This document shows, piece after piece, positions 44,023-54,260 of a DNA stretch of 64,000 bases. Every line of letters begins with the position of its first letter. Position 1 is the stretch's first letter. The notes under the pieces were generated by a model. The model had not been told where the DNA came from and did no database searches. It saw nothing but the letters and a program-made list of their open reading frames with translations. Source of the DNA: Grimontia sedimenti. GTDB lineage: Bacteria > Pseudomonadota > Gammaproteobacteria > Enterobacterales > Vibrionaceae. The position numbers and the translations under genes were made by a program. The stretch covers positions 467,923 through 531,922 of the forward strand of contig NZ_JAALDL010000001.1 in NCBI RefSeq assembly GCF_011045095.1. The letters are read 5' to 3'.

Positions 44023-45492
44023 TTATTTTTCAACTGTGTTTGGGAACAGGAGTTCCAAATCCAGATACTTTTCAAGCGTGTCTGCCAGCACGTCTAGACT
44101 GCGTTGTTTTTCTTTCACTAAATCAATACCTTTAGTGTCATCCAGCCCAGCCCATTCAAGAATAAGTTTGAGTGCTTCTGGTTGATCGAACAGCCCATGC
44201 CAGTATGTCCCGAAGATATTGTTATCTGAGTTGATCAGACCATCATCACCCTCTTCACAGAAGACAGGGCTCACACCTTTTGATGTGGTCACACCCATAT
44301 GGATCTCATAGCCCGTGATTGGACTCACCTTTCCATTGAGGTGAAGATGTCCCGATTTTTGGGTAAGCACTTTTTCTTTTTCAATCACAGTCGTTGCATC
44401 AAGGTAACCCAGTCCTTCTGTTTCCAACTGGTAATCTTCGAGCCCCAATGGGTCTGAAATGTGCTTTCCTAGCATCTGATAACCACCACAAATACCCACG
44501 ACTTTGCCGCCATATCTCAGGTGTTTTTGAATTTGTTTATCCCAACCAAACTCTCTCAGGCTGGTTAAGTCTGAAATCACACTTTTACTGCCCGGCACGA
44601 CAATCAAATCACACGAAGGAATAGGTTTTCCTGGCGCCACATATTGCAAGTTAACCTGTGGATGAGCTCGCAGTGCATCGAAGTCAGTGTGATTGCTAAT
44701 ACGTAGAAGGACGGGCACCGCAACGTTGAGAATGCTACCGCTGGAGTCGAGTTCGTCCTGTTTAGTGTCTATTGCGTCCTCCGCATCAAGCATCAGCCCT
44801 TGAAGATAAGGGACGACGCCAAGTACGGGCTTACCTGTTTTCTCCTCAAGCCATTCAAGTCCCGGCTCTAAAAGACTCACATCACCTCGAAAACGATTGA
44901 TAACAAAACCAACTACACGATCACGTTCCGATTGAGACAAACAATCCAGAGTGCCTACAAGATGAGCAAACACACCACCGCGGTCGATATCAGCCACGAT
45001 AATTACCGGAACATCTGCCTCCTCTGCAAAACCCATGTTCGCGATGTCGTTTTCACGCAGATTAACCTCGGCTGGGCTGCCCGCGCCTTCGATCAACACA
45101 CACTCATATTCTGAGCTGAGCTTGGAAAAAGAGTCCAACACCGGCGTCATCGCAAATGCTTTGTAAGATTGGAAGCCAATGGTATCCATGGCATCAACGG
45201 CCTTTCCCTGAACGATAACCTGTGCGGCGCAATCAGTACTTGGCTTCAACAAAATAGGGTTCATATGTACCGTTGGCTCAATACCACAAGCAAGCGCCTG
45301 AAAAGCTTGCGCACGGCCAATCTCACCACCATCCTGAGTCACAGCACTGTTAAGCGCCATATTCTGTGGCTTGAACGGGGCCACTTTCACGCCTCGACGA
45401 GCAAGCACGCGGCATAGGCCCGCGACAATGACACTTTTCCCAGCATCAGACGTTGTGCCCTGAACCATAAGGGCTTTTGAAGTAGGTAACAT
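44023..45492 (-). CDS. cobQ: cobyric acid synthase CobQ
   Basis: A 489-residue amidotransferase that amidates four side chains of adenosylcobyrinic diamide in vitamin B12 synthesis, ATP- and glutamine-dependent. The N-terminal dethiobiotin-synthetase-like domain has [20 protein letters not shown] and [10 protein letters not shown]; the C-terminal glutaminase has the nucleophile in [12 protein letters not shown] and a histidine in [10 protein letters not shown]. The long frame opens upstream at 45570, but [12 protein letters not shown] at 45492 matches the family start. No other cobalamin gene is near, as in other Vibrionaceae that only salvage corrinoids. Confidence 0.92.
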   Translation of the reverse strand: MLPTSKALMVQGTTSDAGKSVIVAGLCRVLARRGVKVAPFKPQNMALNSAVTQDGGEIGRAQAFQALACGIEPTVHMNPILLKPSTDCAAQVIVQGKAVDAMDTIGFQSYKAFAMTPVLDSFSKLSSEYECVLIEGAGSPAEVNLRENDIANMGFAEEADVPVIIVADIDRGGVFAHLVGTLDCLSQSERDRVVGFVINRFRGDVSLLEPGLEWLEEKTGKPVLGVVPYLQGLMLDAEDAIDTKQDELDSSGSILNVAVPVLLRISNHTDFDALRAHPQVNLQYVAPGKPIPSCDLIVVPGSKSVISDLTSLREFGWDKQIQKHLRYGGKVVGICGGYQMLGKHISDPLGLEDYQLETEGLGYLDATTVIEKEKVLTQKSGHLHLNGKVSPITGYEIHMGVTTSKGVSPVFCEEGDDGLINSDNNIFGTYWHGLFDQPEALKLILEWAGLDDTKGIDLVKEKQRSLDVLADTLEKYLDLELLFPNTVEK

Positions 45493-45691
45493 GAAGGAAT
45501 CCGAAAGATATGAAACTTTGACTTGAGCAGCAACGATATCATAGTCATTGCAAAAAAATGCTAGCGCCATTGTTTAGCCGCAAATTCTTTGTAATCGCGG
45601 TCAAAGTTATTTGCATCGCTACTAAAGTTTTCGCACAGGTAGCCATACACTCAATGACATGTTGCAACAAACCTTAGCTGCAAGGAATGCT

Positions 45692-46243
45692 GTGGAAAAT
45701 TTAAAAAAATCATTTGCTATCAAAGCAATTGTGACTGCAATGAGCCTGACTTCATCAGCCGCAATGGCGACCAATTTTAATTACACCAATTTAGAAGTCG
45801 GTTTTACATCAAACCCTTCGGGACTCGCTGGCACAGGTAGGCTTGCCTTCATGGATGGTGCGCATTTCATTGTCAATGCAAGTAGCCAGTTTGAAGGTGA
45901 TTGGTTAGTGTCTGGTGGGGCCGGTTTTCACGCTCCAGTTAACGGCTTTGTAGATATACACGGTGACGCACGCATTTATTCCGTTAAATTCCCCGAAGAT
46001 GACAAGCACGATTGGGGAGAATTGGCGTACGGTGTGAATGTCGGCGTTAAGGCTTGGATTCTCCCCCAAATAGAAGCAAATCTCTTGGTTGGACAAATTG
46101 CTTTTGACTCGGATGATACCCGATCAGTAGTAGAGTTGGGGGGACGTTTTCATTCAACCGACATCTTATCTTTGGGCGCAACCTACCGAGCAAACGGCTT
46201 GTATAAAGAACAGTTTTACTTCGACGTATTGTTCAACTTCTGA
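45692..46243 (+). CDS. small outer-membrane beta-barrel protein (unrecognised family)
   Basis: A protein of 183 residues, starting at a GTG at 45692 with AAGGA 5 bases upstream, beginning MENLKKSFAIKAIV and followed by a signal peptide ending SAAMA. The mature part has alternating hydrophobic strands (YTNLEVGFTS, IVNASSQFEGDWLVSGG, YGVNVGVKAWIL, IEANLLVGQIAF, SVVELGGRFH, LSLGATYRANG) and ends in the phenylalanine typical of outer-membrane barrels (DVLFNF). The likely eight strands suggest an OmpX/OmpW-size barrel. I do not recognise the family. It is monocistronic, convergent with the AraC-type regulator. Confidence 0.75.
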   Translation: MENLKKSFAIKAIVTAMSLTSSAAMATNFNYTNLEVGFTSNPSGLAGTGRLAFMDGAHFIVNASSQFEGDWLVSGGAGFHAPVNGFVDIHGDARIYSVKFPEDDKHDWGELAYGVNVGVKAWILPQIEANLLVGQIAFDSDDTRSVVELGGRFHSTDILSLGATYRANGLYKEQFYFDVLFNF

Positions 46244-46263
46244 CCCAAATATCAAATCAATTC

Positions 46264-46290
46264 AAAGCGGGCTTAGAGCCCGCTTTTTGT
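46264..46290. terminator. terminator between the barrel gene and the AraC regulator
   Basis: A 10-bp stem (46264-46273 with 46277-46286) with a TAG loop is followed by TTTTTG. Confidence 0.88.
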
Positions 46291-46307
46291 TTGGAGTTAG
46301 ATGGCTA

Positions 46308-47195
46308 CTATTCAATGGTTGTAGCCAAAGAACGTGCTTCACTAGGTGTAAAACCAAAATAGCGCTTAAACTCGCGGCTGAATTGAGACGGACTGCTGTA
46401 TCCTACCTCATAACAAACCTCCGCTACTTGATACCCTGAAGAAAGCAGTGATCTGGCTTTATGCAGCCTAAGTGATTTCACATACTGCATCGGCGAAACT
46501 GTCGTAACCTGCTTAAAATGCTCATGAAGCGTCGAAGCGCTCATTCCCGCTACGCTCGCAATCTCCTCAATCGCCAAGTTTCTTTCAAAGTTCTGCTCAA
46601 TGTAATGAACAACCGGCGCAATACGGTTGGCGCCCGCATGGTTACTCACGCAATTTCGTAGCAATCCACCACCTGGCCCTTTCAACACTTCGTAGTAAAG
46701 CTCTCTAAATATTGAAGGCGCTAAAATGTCGCGATCCATTGGGCTATCCAGCAAACCCAACAATCGAGCCACCACGTTTTCAATGGCCGGAGTCATTTTG
46801 GTTGACTGAGTAAAGTCGCGCTGCGGTAGCGAAGAGGTTTCCTGCTGCCAAGGCGACATTTCCATCATCAATTGGCCGACCATTTGCTGGTCTATCGCCA
46901 GACTGAAACCCACATAAGGCCTCTCTTGGCTAACATCTAAAAGGCTTGCTTCTACGGGCCGCGTAACAGAGTTGATTAGGTAGGTATCTTCACTGTAGAC
47001 AAAGGTTTGCTTTCCGGTGGAGACGTGCTTTTCTGCTTGCAACACAAAACAAATTGAAGGCTGGAGCACTATCGGCATCAGATCAACCTTCTCCAAACTC
47101 GCATACAGCTTTAAACCCTCTATTTCAGACGGTTGACCACACTCACCCTTTACTTTTTCAAACACTTGCTTTGCAAGCGATGAGGCAAACTCCAT
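46308..47195 (-). CDS. AraC-family transcriptional regulator
   Basis: A 295-residue regulator with an N-terminal AraC_N-type cupin effector domain (LQPSICFVLQAEKHVSTGKQTFVYSEDTYLINSV in two blocks) and a C-terminal double helix-turn-helix (IEEIASVAGMSASTLHEHFKQVTTVSP; VAEVCYEVGYSSPSQFSREFKRYFGFTP). Regulators with this N-terminus often control alcohol/aldehyde oxidoreductase genes. It diverges from the molybdo-hydroxylase operon across 226 bp containing two inverted repeats, so it probably controls that operon and itself. Confidence 0.9.
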   Translation of the reverse strand: MEFASSLAKQVFEKVKGECGQPSEIEGLKLYASLEKVDLMPIVLQPSICFVLQAEKHVSTGKQTFVYSEDTYLINSVTRPVEASLLDVSQERPYVGFSLAIDQQMVGQLMMEMSPWQQETSSLPQRDFTQSTKMTPAIENVVARLLGLLDSPMDRDILAPSIFRELYYEVLKGPGGGLLRNCVSNHAGANRIAPVVHYIEQNFERNLAIEEIASVAGMSASTLHEHFKQVTTVSPMQYVKSLRLHKARSLLSSGYQVAEVCYEVGYSSPSQFSREFKRYFGFTPSEARSLATTIE

Positions 47196-47266
47196 TTCAT
47201 TAACCTTTTGCTAAGCATTGTCTACATGGCCGTAGAATTATGACACTAAATACGCAGTTAGAATGA

Positions 47267-47289
47267 TACTCCTTATAAATTCCGGAGTA
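47267..47289. promoter_or_regulatory. inverted repeat in the AraC/iorA interval
   Basis: TACTCC-N11-GGAGTA (arms 47267-47272 and 47284-47289) lies 71 bp upstream of the AraC-type gene and 132 bp upstream of the iorA-like start. It is a candidate operator. Confidence 0.4.
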
Positions 47290-47319
47290 ATAGGCAAGAG
47301 TTCTGGAACATCTCGATAA

Positions 47320-47360
47320 CATTAGCCTTAAATTGAATACATAGTAAATAAAGGCTAATG
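47320..47360. promoter_or_regulatory. second inverted repeat in the AraC/iorA interval
   Basis: CATTAGCCTT and AAGGCTAATG (47320-47329 and 47351-47360) are 10-base perfect arms separated by 21 AT-rich bases, 61 bp upstream of the iorA-like start. The length suits looping by a dimer or a hairpin in the leader. Confidence 0.45.
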
Positions 47361-47421
47361 CCCACAGTTACGTGTGTTAAAGCCAAATACGCTGCCGTTC
47401 TATGTACGAAAGGAGACTACC

Positions 47422-47886
47422 ATGAGCGTATCCGTGAATATTAACGGACAGGATCTTGAGCTCGATGTACCTGCGGACACCCCATTACTCTGGGCCATTC
47501 GTGACAACCTCAACTTAACAGGCACTAAATTCGGATGCGGCCTCGCACAATGTGGCGCGTGTACTGTTCATATGGGTGGTCAACCCATTCGCTCTTGTGT
47601 CACCCCAGTCTCTGCCGTTGCAGGGCAGAAAATCACCACCATTGAAGGTATTGATTCAAAGGCTTCCAAAGCCATTCAAACCGCTTGGGAAGAGATTCAA
47701 GTGCCGCAATGTGGGTACTGCCAGTCAGGCCAAATCATGGCTGCCAGCGCACTGCTAGCCAGCAATCCATCCCCTACCGACGCAGACATTGATGCGGCCA
47801 TGAACGGAAATATCTGCCGCTGCGCAACCTATGTCCGTATTCGTGAAGCGATCAAGCAAGCAGCCACTGAACTGAGACAGGGATAG
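47422..47886 (+). CDS. [2Fe-2S] subunit of a molybdo-hydroxylase (IorA-like)
   Basis: A 154-residue iron-sulfur subunit. The plant-ferredoxin cluster is bound by C39, C44, C47 and C59 ([13 protein letters not shown]), and the second cluster by C97, C100, C132 and C134 ([11 protein letters not shown]). This is the small subunit of the isoquinoline 1-oxidoreductase/aldehyde dehydrogenase class of xanthine-oxidase-family enzymes. The start at 47422 has AAAGGAG 7 bases upstream, better than the frame's opening at 47374. It is the first gene of the operon with the catalytic subunit 4 bp downstream. Confidence 0.9.
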   Translation: MSVSVNINGQDLELDVPADTPLLWAIRDNLNLTGTKFGCGLAQCGACTVHMGGQPIRSCVTPVSAVAGQKITTIEGIDSKASKAIQTAWEEIQVPQCGYCQSGQIMAASALLASNPSPTDADIDAAMNGNICRCATYVRIREAIKQAATELRQG

Positions 47887-47890
47887 AACC

Positions 47891-50095
47891 ATGCGCGATT
47901 TTCTGAACGGTTATGTGCCTGAAGAGGCTTTCCTCAAAAATACTAAACAGGCGGGAACCAGCCGCCGGAACTTCATCAAACTCATGTCAACAGCCGGTGC
48001 AGGCTTAACCTTGGGTGTTCACCTCCCTTCTGTTGCAGCCGGTGCCAGTGAAACAGTGGGTAAGCCTTTTGAACCCAACGCTTTTGTGCGCGTCGGTTCA
48101 GATGACACAGTCACTATCATGATTAAACACTTGGACATGGGCCAAGGCGTAACGACAGGCTTGGCAACCATTGCCGCTGACGAACTCGATGCAGATTGGA
48201 GTAAAGTCACCACAGAGGCTGCTCCTGCAAACGCCAACGAATATAACAACCTTCTGTTTGGCCCAGTGCAAGGCACAGGCGGCAGTACCGCTATCGCAAA
48301 CTCCTTCATGCAGCTCCGCATGGCGGGTGCAAAAGCCAAAGCAATGCTGGTGAACGCTGCCGCCAAAGTGTGGGAAGTCCCTGCAGCAGAAATCATGGCG
48401 AGCAGCAGCACCCTCTCCCATTCTGGTACGGGAAAATCAGCCACTTATGGTGAGATGGCTGAGCTCGCAGCACTCCAATCAGTGCCTTCTGATGATCAAG
48501 TAGTACTAAAAACGCCGGACCAATTCACCATCATCGGTAAAACGGGAACTGCCCGAAAAGATACAGGAAAAAGCAACGGCACTGCGACCTTCACACAGGA
48601 CGTACAACTGGACGGCATGCTAACCGCGTTAGTGGCTCATCCACCAGCATTTGGTGCCAAAGTCGTTTCGTTTGATGCCACTGCTGCGAAACAGTCTCCC
48701 GGAGTTGTCGATGTTGTCCAAATCCCGACAGGTATTGCGGTGATTGCAAAAGACTTCTGGAGCGCCAAAACGGGACGCGACAAATTATCGATAGAGTGGG
48801 ATCGCTCTGCGTTCACAAAGAACACTGAGCAGCTGAAAACAGAATACACGGTACTCGCTCAAACGCCCGGTCTTCCTGCCCGCAACGATGGCGAAGCAGG
48901 TAAAGTTCTCGAAAACGCCGAAAATGTTGTCGAAGCCACTTACTATTTCCCCTACCTTTCCCATTCACCGATGGAACCCATGAACTGTGTGGTTTTGGTT
49001 GGCGATGGCAAAGCTGAGCTTTGGTACGGCGCGCAGATTCAAACGATTGATCAGTTTGCTGTTGCCACCGTCCTCGGTATCAAGCCAGAGAACGTCACCA
49101 TCAACACCTTGTTTGCAGGGGGCAGTTTCGGACGTCGAGCTAACCCTCAGGCAGACTACGTTGTTGAAGCGACAATGATTGCCAAAACGCAGCCTGGTGT
49201 GCCCGTCAAATTAGTGTGGACGCGTGAAGATGACATGCGCGCAGGTTATTACCGCCCAATGTATATTCACAAAATTCGTGGTGCCGTCGACAATGAAGGC
49301 AACATCACGGCATGGGAACAACGTATTGTTGGACAATCTATCGCCGCAGGTACCGCATTTGAGGACTTCATGGTGAAAGATGGTGTCGACTCATCTTCGG
49401 TCGAAGGTGCCTCTACCCTGCCTTATGCTATTCCCAACTTAGCCGTTGAGCTGCATACCGTTCAGCAACCTGTTCCTGTTTTGTGGTGGCGCTCAGTGGG
49501 ACATACGCACACCGCATTTTCAACCGAAACCTTCTTTGATGAACTGGCATACAAAGCAGGGAAAGATCCGGTCGAACTGCGCCGAGCTTTGCTCAAAAAC
49601 CATCCTCGACATCTTGGTGTTCTGAATCTGGCCGTTGAAAAGTCAGACTGGGGCAAACCACTACCGAAAGGTAAAGGCCGCGGCGTTGCCGTTCATGAGT
49701 CGTTCCGCACCTTTGTTGCTCAGGTTGTCGACGTCACCGTCGAAAATGGCCAAATCACTGTCGACAAGGTCGTTTGTGCCGTTGATTGCGGCGTTGCCAT
49801 CAACCCGGACATCATCAAAACCCAGATGCAAGGCGGTATTGGCTTTGGTCTGTCACCTGCGCTTGTCAGCGAAATAACACTACAAGATGGCGCCACGGTG
49901 CAGTCAAATTTCCATGACTATCTGGTGCTAAGGGAAATGCAGATGCCAGAGATTGAGGTACACATAGTACCGTCAGCCGAAGCACCAACCGGTGTTGGTG
50001 AACCTGGCACACCACCTATCGCCCCCGCTGTCGCAAACGCCGTGTTTGTTGCAACAGGCCAGCGATTACACGATCTGCCAATGAAGCTGTCTTAA
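47891..50095 (+). CDS. molybdopterin catalytic subunit, Tat-exported (IorB-like)
   Basis: A 734-residue molybdenum hydroxylase subunit. It has a twin-arginine signal ([15 protein letters not shown], ending near residue 40), so the enzyme folds with its cofactor in the cytoplasm and is exported to the periplasm. The cofactor-binding motifs are spread along the chain, including GGSFGRR near 410 and the closing [18 protein letters not shown], which carries the active-site glutamate region. Substrates of relatives are N-heterocycles and aldehydes; which one is used here is unknown. It is encoded with its [2Fe-2S] subunit, XdhC and MocA, so it should be matured as a Mo-MCD (molybdopterin cytosine dinucleotide) enzyme. 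Confidence 0.9.
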   Translation: MRDFLNGYVPEEAFLKNTKQAGTSRRNFIKLMSTAGAGLTLGVHLPSVAAGASETVGKPFEPNAFVRVGSDDTVTIMIKHLDMGQGVTTGLATIAADELDADWSKVTTEAAPANANEYNNLLFGPVQGTGGSTAIANSFMQLRMAGAKAKAMLVNAAAKVWEVPAAEIMASSSTLSHSGTGKSATYGEMAELAALQSVPSDDQVVLKTPDQFTIIGKTGTARKDTGKSNGTATFTQDVQLDGMLTALVAHPPAFGAKVVSFDATAAKQSPGVVDVVQIPTGIAVIAKDFWSAKTGRDKLSIEWDRSAFTKNTEQLKTEYTVLAQTPGLPARNDGEAGKVLENAENVVEATYYFPYLSHSPMEPMNCVVLVGDGKAELWYGAQIQTIDQFAVATVLGIKPENVTINTLFAGGSFGRRANPQADYVVEATMIAKTQPGVPVKLVWTREDDMRAGYYRPMYIHKIRGAVDNEGNITAWEQRIVGQSIAAGTAFEDFMVKDGVDSSSVEGASTLPYAIPNLAVELHTVQQPVPVLWWRSVGHTHTAFSTETFFDELAYKAGKDPVELRRALLKNHPRHLGVLNLAVEKSDWGKPLPKGKGRGVAVHESFRTFVAQVVDVTVENGQITVDKVVCAVDCGVAINPDIIKTQMQGGIGFGLSPALVSEITLQDGATVQSNFHDYLVLREMQMPEIEVHIVPSAEAPTGVGEPGTPPIAPAVANAVFVATGQRLHDLPMKLS

Positions 50096-50119
50096 TCTCA
50101 ACGTCATCAAGGAAGGATA

Positions 50120-50641
50120 ATGGCAAACCACCTACATTACTTGCTGAACGAGTGGTATCCGGAGAGAGACAATGCCGAGTGGGTACTCGGCACGGTTTAT
50201 GAAACGGAAGGACCTTGTTACCGAAAAGCCGGTGCAATGATGCTTTTCAGTAGTTTGGGTCAACAACTCGGTATGCTTAGCGGAGGATGTCTGGAATCAG
50301 ACATCCAACGTCATGCCAAAAAGGTGATGATGACAGGTGAAGCCTGCACGTTAACTTATGACAGCCAGGATGAAGACGATTTGTCTTTCCAACTTGGTAT
50401 TGGCTGTGGCGGCACCGTTCATATCATGCTGCAGCCAATCCACGCGGGTAACGGCTATTTAAGCCTCGATGTTATTCGCGCTCAGTTGGAACAAAGAAGA
50501 TCCGGCTTCTACTATCAGCGTATCGTCACGAACGGCGCTGAAATTGAAGCGAACTATATCCCCTCAGAGAAGATTCACCAGCTAGAGGCTGATAAAACAC
50601 CATTGGTGAACGACTTGATGAAGGTGATCAGCGCTGGCTGA
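50120..50641 (+). CDS. XdhC/CoxI-family Mo-enzyme maturation factor, N-terminal half (frameshifted)
   Basis: The N-terminal domain of an XdhC-type protein, which sulfurates and inserts the molybdenum cofactor. Recognised parts are GTVYETEGPCYRKAGAMMLFS, GMLSGGCLESDI and LGIGCGGTVHIMLQP. The frame stops at ISAG after 173 residues, but the same protein continues in the next frame (DEGDQRWLKTFIQPPTHLLVCGGG). A single missing base between about 50594 (AAAA) and 50640 explains it. Confidence 0.75.
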   Translation: MANHLHYLLNEWYPERDNAEWVLGTVYETEGPCYRKAGAMMLFSSLGQQLGMLSGGCLESDIQRHAKKVMMTGEACTLTYDSQDEDDLSFQLGIGCGGTVHIMLQPIHAGNGYLSLDVIRAQLEQRRSGFYYQRIVTNGAEIEANYIPSEKIHQLEADKTPLVNDLMKVISAG

Positions 50642-51141
50642 AAACCTTCATTCAACCCCCTACTCACCTTCTTGTTTGTGGTGGAGGGTTTGATGCCAAG
50701 CCGATAGTCTCCCTTGCTCATCAATTAGGTTGGCGCGTCACGCTTTGGGACCCCCGTCCTGCAAATGCAAGACGCGATTACTTTCGAACCGCGCATCACA
50801 TCCTGCGAGAAGAAGCAGAGACCTTGGGGTATTTCTGCAACGAAAAGCATGTCGATGCTGCAGTAGTGATGACGCACAGTGTTTCTCTCGACGCCTCCGT
50901 GTTGAAATCGCTCACGGATACGCGTCTACGTTATCTTGCCCTACTTGGCCCAACGCATAGAAAAGAAGACGTTCTGCAAACCGCAGAGTTACAGGAATCA
51001 CAATTACCGTGCAAACTTGCAGGACCAGCAGGGTTGCAACTGGGTGCAGCATTGCCAGAAGGGATTGGACTTTCTATTCTGTCAGAATGTATGGCGGCTC
51101 TTAACGATTCAAACGCCAAATCTTTCAGTGGAATATTATAA
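50596..51141 (+). pseudogene. XdhC/CoxI C-terminal half in the shifted frame
   Basis: The frame open from 50596 reads GERLDEGDQRWLKTFIQPP, then a Rossmann motif LLVCGGGFDA with LAHQLGWRVTLWDPRPANA, and ends KSFSGIL. This is the NAD/nucleotide-binding half normally fused to the XdhC N-terminus. It has no good ribosome site of its own and probably is not translated separately. It ends 2 bp before the mocA start codon. Confidence 0.75.
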
Positions 51142-51143
51142 GA

Positions 51144-51752
51144 ATGATAAAACTTGCCGCAGTGATCCTCGCTGCTGGCCGCGCTTCACGTTTTCGCGAA
51201 TGTAAAGCGCTGGCTGAAATCAATGGCTCTCCGCTCATCAGCTTCCCTATCAACGCAGCGGTTCCAGTCACTCAAGACATATTCATCACAACAGGGTTTT
51301 GGCATAAGGAACTTGAAGCTGCCTGCAAAGACAACGATTGGCCAGCAGAAATCTTATATATCGACTGCTGGAAAGAAGGGATTGGCAGCGTGATATCTTC
51401 TGTGACCGAGAAGCTTGAGAACGACTATGATGCCATTTTATTTATGCTTGCCGATCAACCTGCAGTAAGCAGTGACAACGTCGAACTGCTTTGGAAAGTC
51501 TTTATCGAACACATTAACGACGCAGTTTGTTGCCAGTATCACGATACAGTGGGTGTGCCTGCAATTGCATCGAAAACCATGTTTGAAGAGCTTAAAACAT
51601 TGAAAGGCGATGCGGGCGCAAAACATCTTCTAAACAATGGCAAGCATGTGGTGAATGTGGTTGCTATTGATCAATGCAACATAGATATCGACACTCAGGA
51701 AGACCTAGATAACTACATTCATTACCTGAATCACATGGCGTCGCTGTGGTAA
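51144..51752 (+). CDS. mocA: molybdenum cofactor cytidylyltransferase MocA-like
   Basis: A 202-residue nucleotidyltransferase with the family start LAAVILAAGRASRFRECKAL (LAAGxSxRMGxxK-like), the metal aspartate in FMLADQPAV, and GVPAIASKTMFEELKTLKGDAGA. MocA adds CMP to molybdopterin to make the cytosine dinucleotide cofactor required by xanthine-oxidase-family enzymes such as IorAB. It follows xdhC by 2 bp, so the four genes iorA-iorB-xdhC-mocA form one operon. The glycine/basic residues of the loop vary slightly from the consensus. Confidence 0.88.
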   Translation: MIKLAAVILAAGRASRFRECKALAEINGSPLISFPINAAVPVTQDIFITTGFWHKELEAACKDNDWPAEILYIDCWKEGIGSVISSVTEKLENDYDAILFMLADQPAVSSDNVELLWKVFIEHINDAVCCQYHDTVGVPAIASKTMFEELKTLKGDAGAKHLLNNGKHVVNVVAIDQCNIDIDTQEDLDNYIHYLNHMASLW

Positions 51753-51761
51753 CGACGCCAT
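51735..51761. other. stem-loop at the mocA/BCCT junction
   Basis: ATGGCGTCG/CGACGCCAT (51735-51743 with 51753-51761) encloses the mocA stop codon in its loop. There is no T run on either strand, so it is not a typical terminator, but it may stabilise the mRNA ends. Confidence 0.5.
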
Positions 51762-51770
51762 ATGAGAGTA

Positions 51771-53306
51771 TTAAGCGCTCCCTTCCTGACGCAAGATTTT
51801 AGCCGCTGACATACCCTTCAACGCCACTGGCGCAGAAATCAGTGTCGTGGCTATCAACAACGAAACTGGCACAGCTGTAATCACGATAAATGACTGCAAT
51901 GCCGCCAAGCCACCGTTTCCAGCTGTTAGCAATACGGCTGCAACCACACCCAGCATCACCGCCCAAAACAGTCGCTGATACTTTGATGGTGCCGCATCTT
52001 CGGACGTGACGACAGCAATGGAATACGCCATAGAATCGCCCGTTGTCGCCACAAAGGTCGTGGTGAGAATCAGGAATGCAGGCACCAATATAAATTGCAG
52101 TGGGAGTTGCTGAAGCGTCGCAATCAACACACCGGGTAAACCCGCGCCTTCCATTGGGCCGGATATCGCGCCCGGATTGGTCAGCTCAAAAAAGATGCCC
52201 GTCCCACCCAGTGCAGTAAACCAGAAGTTAGTCACGATTGGAGACCCAACAGCGACCGCCAGGATCAACATGCGAATACTCCTGCCACGAGAGATCTTCG
52301 CAATGAAAATCGCCATCATGGGCGCGAAGCCAATGAACCATCCCCAAAAAAACCACGTCCAATTGGTCATCCAAGCTACTTTTTCAGTATCCAGACTCAT
52401 GGAAGAAAAATGCTCTAAATAACTACCAAATGCGGTGACAAACGAACCGAAGATGAAAGACGTCGGCCCCAATGCCAATACAAACAGAAGCAAAGCCAAC
52501 GCGCCAAGCACATTGAGTTTAGAAAGCCACTGAAGTCCCTTATCCATTCCCGTAAAGGCAGACAGCGAGTAAATGGCTACAACCGCCATAAGAATCATCA
52601 CTTGTGTGCTCATGGTGTTTTCGATGCCAAATAAAGCTTCAATACTGAAACCCAATTGGCTCGCCAAAAAACCGATGGGACCAATGGTCCCTGCTGCCAC
52701 ACCGACAATAGAACAAGCATCTACGACAGCACCAAACCAATGCTTTTCGAAACGTTCGCCAAACAGGGGATATAGCAATGCGCGGGGCCTTAGTTTCAGT
52801 CCCTTTTCATAATGGGCATGCATCAAAACAATTGTTGCAAGCGTGCCTAAAACCGCCCAAGCGAGAAATCCCCAATGAAGAAAGCTCTGACTCAGGGCTG
52901 CAGTTGCTGCGGCTTCGGTGTGCTGTTCAATGCCAGAATAGGAGGGAGAAGGCGAAAGGAAGTGATACACCGGCTCAGCGGCTGACCAAAATACGCCCCC
53001 ACCAGCCAGTAGGGTACACATGATCATCGAGATCCAGCGAAACGCGCTGATATCCGGTTTTTGTTTATCGCCAAGCTTCAACTTACCAAATGGAGAAACA
53101 GCAATAAGCAAAGCCAGAGCGAGGTTTGCTACCATCAGCCATTGCCAGAAAACGCCGAATTCATTTGCCGCTAACCAGAATATTTGGTTGATGGTCTGAG
53201 AGAAGAGCGACATGTCATAGATGGCCGCAAAGAGGAACAGCGCGAAAAAGCTAATGGTCAGTGTCGACACCAGCTTCTCGGCCTTAAAAAGAGAAGTAAA
53301 AGTCAT
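51771..53306 (-). CDS. BCCT-family transporter
   Basis: A 511-residue membrane protein with twelve helices of the betaine-carnitine-choline transporter family. The tryptophan box is WTWFFWGWFIGFAP, and GGGVFWSAAEPVYHF corresponds to the substrate-site helix; GNGGLAALQSF ends the conserved core. Members use sodium or proton gradients to import betaine, choline or carnitine, or compatible solutes, fitting a marine host. It lies in the molybdenum region but has no apparent functional link to it. Confidence 0.9.
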   Translation of the reverse strand: MTFTSLFKAEKLVSTLTISFFALFLFAAIYDMSLFSQTINQIFWLAANEFGVFWQWLMVANLALALLIAVSPFGKLKLGDKQKPDISAFRWISMIMCTLLAGGGVFWSAAEPVYHFLSPSPSYSGIEQHTEAAATAALSQSFLHWGFLAWAVLGTLATIVLMHAHYEKGLKLRPRALLYPLFGERFEKHWFGAVVDACSIVGVAAGTIGPIGFLASQLGFSIEALFGIENTMSTQVMILMAVVAIYSLSAFTGMDKGLQWLSKLNVLGALALLLFVLALGPTSFIFGSFVTAFGSYLEHFSSMSLDTEKVAWMTNWTWFFWGWFIGFAPMMAIFIAKISRGRSIRMLILAVAVGSPIVTNFWFTALGGTGIFFELTNPGAISGPMEGAGLPGVLIATLQQLPLQFILVPAFLILTTTFVATTGDSMAYSIAVVTSEDAAPSKYQRLFWAVMLGVVAAVLLTAGNGGLAALQSFIVITAVPVSLLIATTLISAPVALKGMSAAKILRQEGSA

Positions 53307-53562
53307 TGTGCTCTCACATTGTGTGTGAGGGGCGACACCTTAGCAAAACCATTATGTGATATCTATCACTTTTATTTGATCACTAAGCTTTCCATTACAT
53401 TGGGATTCCAGAACAATAAACCCATATATATTTTAACTCATTGTATTTATGTGGATTAATGAACTCGTAGCGTTTATCACCTAAGTCAAAAAGGAAGATA
53501 AACACCTCGCTCTCTAACGATTTATGATGAGCCGATATGGTGGGCATTTGGGAGCATACATA

Positions 53563-53587
53563 AAAAGCCTGATTCCTCAGGCTTTTT
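53563..53587 (-). terminator. terminator overlapping the stop codon of the 53.6 kb gene
   Basis: An 11-bp stem (53587-53577 with 53573-53563) includes the last codons and the stop of the minus-strand gene, then runs into T-rich DNA. Confidence 0.85.
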
Positions 53588-54011
53588 CTTTGGTCTTTTT
53601 CTTCTTCGAGCTCGCGTGAGCTTCAATAATTTGTTTGTGAAGCGAGGTGGCTGCGCGGACCAACCTAGGATGAATCTGCACTTTCTTTCCTTCCAGCAGC
53701 ATCTTGTTGTAATTGATGACAGATGCCGTCAGACACGCCGCAACTTTGATCTGGTTAAGCTTGTGCGCATACATCGCGGTCTTAATCGCAATAAACGCAC
53801 GCTGGTCGTCCTTCTTGTAGCTTTGAATAGCAAAGCGTTCGAATCGCTGAAAGTCTTTGTGATAAGACTGATGGATACGGGTGACATGCTTGTCATAGTA
53901 CTCGCTATATTTTCCGTAGCTACCAGAACGATTGGCTTGCATGAGCTTCTTAACCCAATCCGTAGACTTGAGCTTTTCTTTCTTAAACAGGCCGGTTAGC
54001 CATGCAAACAT
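53577..54011 (-). CDS. hypothetical basic protein
   Basis: A 144-residue, lysine-rich protein without a signal peptide. It contains many aromatic and basic residues (WVKKLMQANRSGSYGKYSEYYDKHVTR, in two blocks) and a terminal KKKKTKEKA tail, so it may bind nucleic acid, but I recognise no domain. It has a good ribosome site (AGGAGAG) and a terminator overlapping its stop codon. It is monocistronic. Confidence 0.75.
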   Translation of the reverse strand: MFAWLTGLFKKEKLKSTDWVKKLMQANRSGSYGKYSEYYDKHVTRIHQSYHKDFQRFERFAIQSYKKDDQRAFIAIKTAMYAHKLNQIKVAACLTASVINYNKMLLEGKKVQIHPRLVRAATSLHKQIIEAHASSKKKKTKEKA

Positions 54012-54260
54012 TTATCTCTCCTACTACTCATCACGAGCCATCTACTCAACGAGAGTATCTAATCTGCTCATGAAAATTATGCTGTTGCTTGTTTTTAGGA
54101 GGTATTTTTGCGACGCATGATACAAGTCGCCCTCCCAGCGCGTTTCATTCGCACACCTTATCGTTTAACAGCAAAAAATACAGTTAACGAATGTCACACG
54201 GTATACGGCAAACACTGAGGAATTCTACTTCAATTTGCGATAGAAACGGCATAGAAATTA

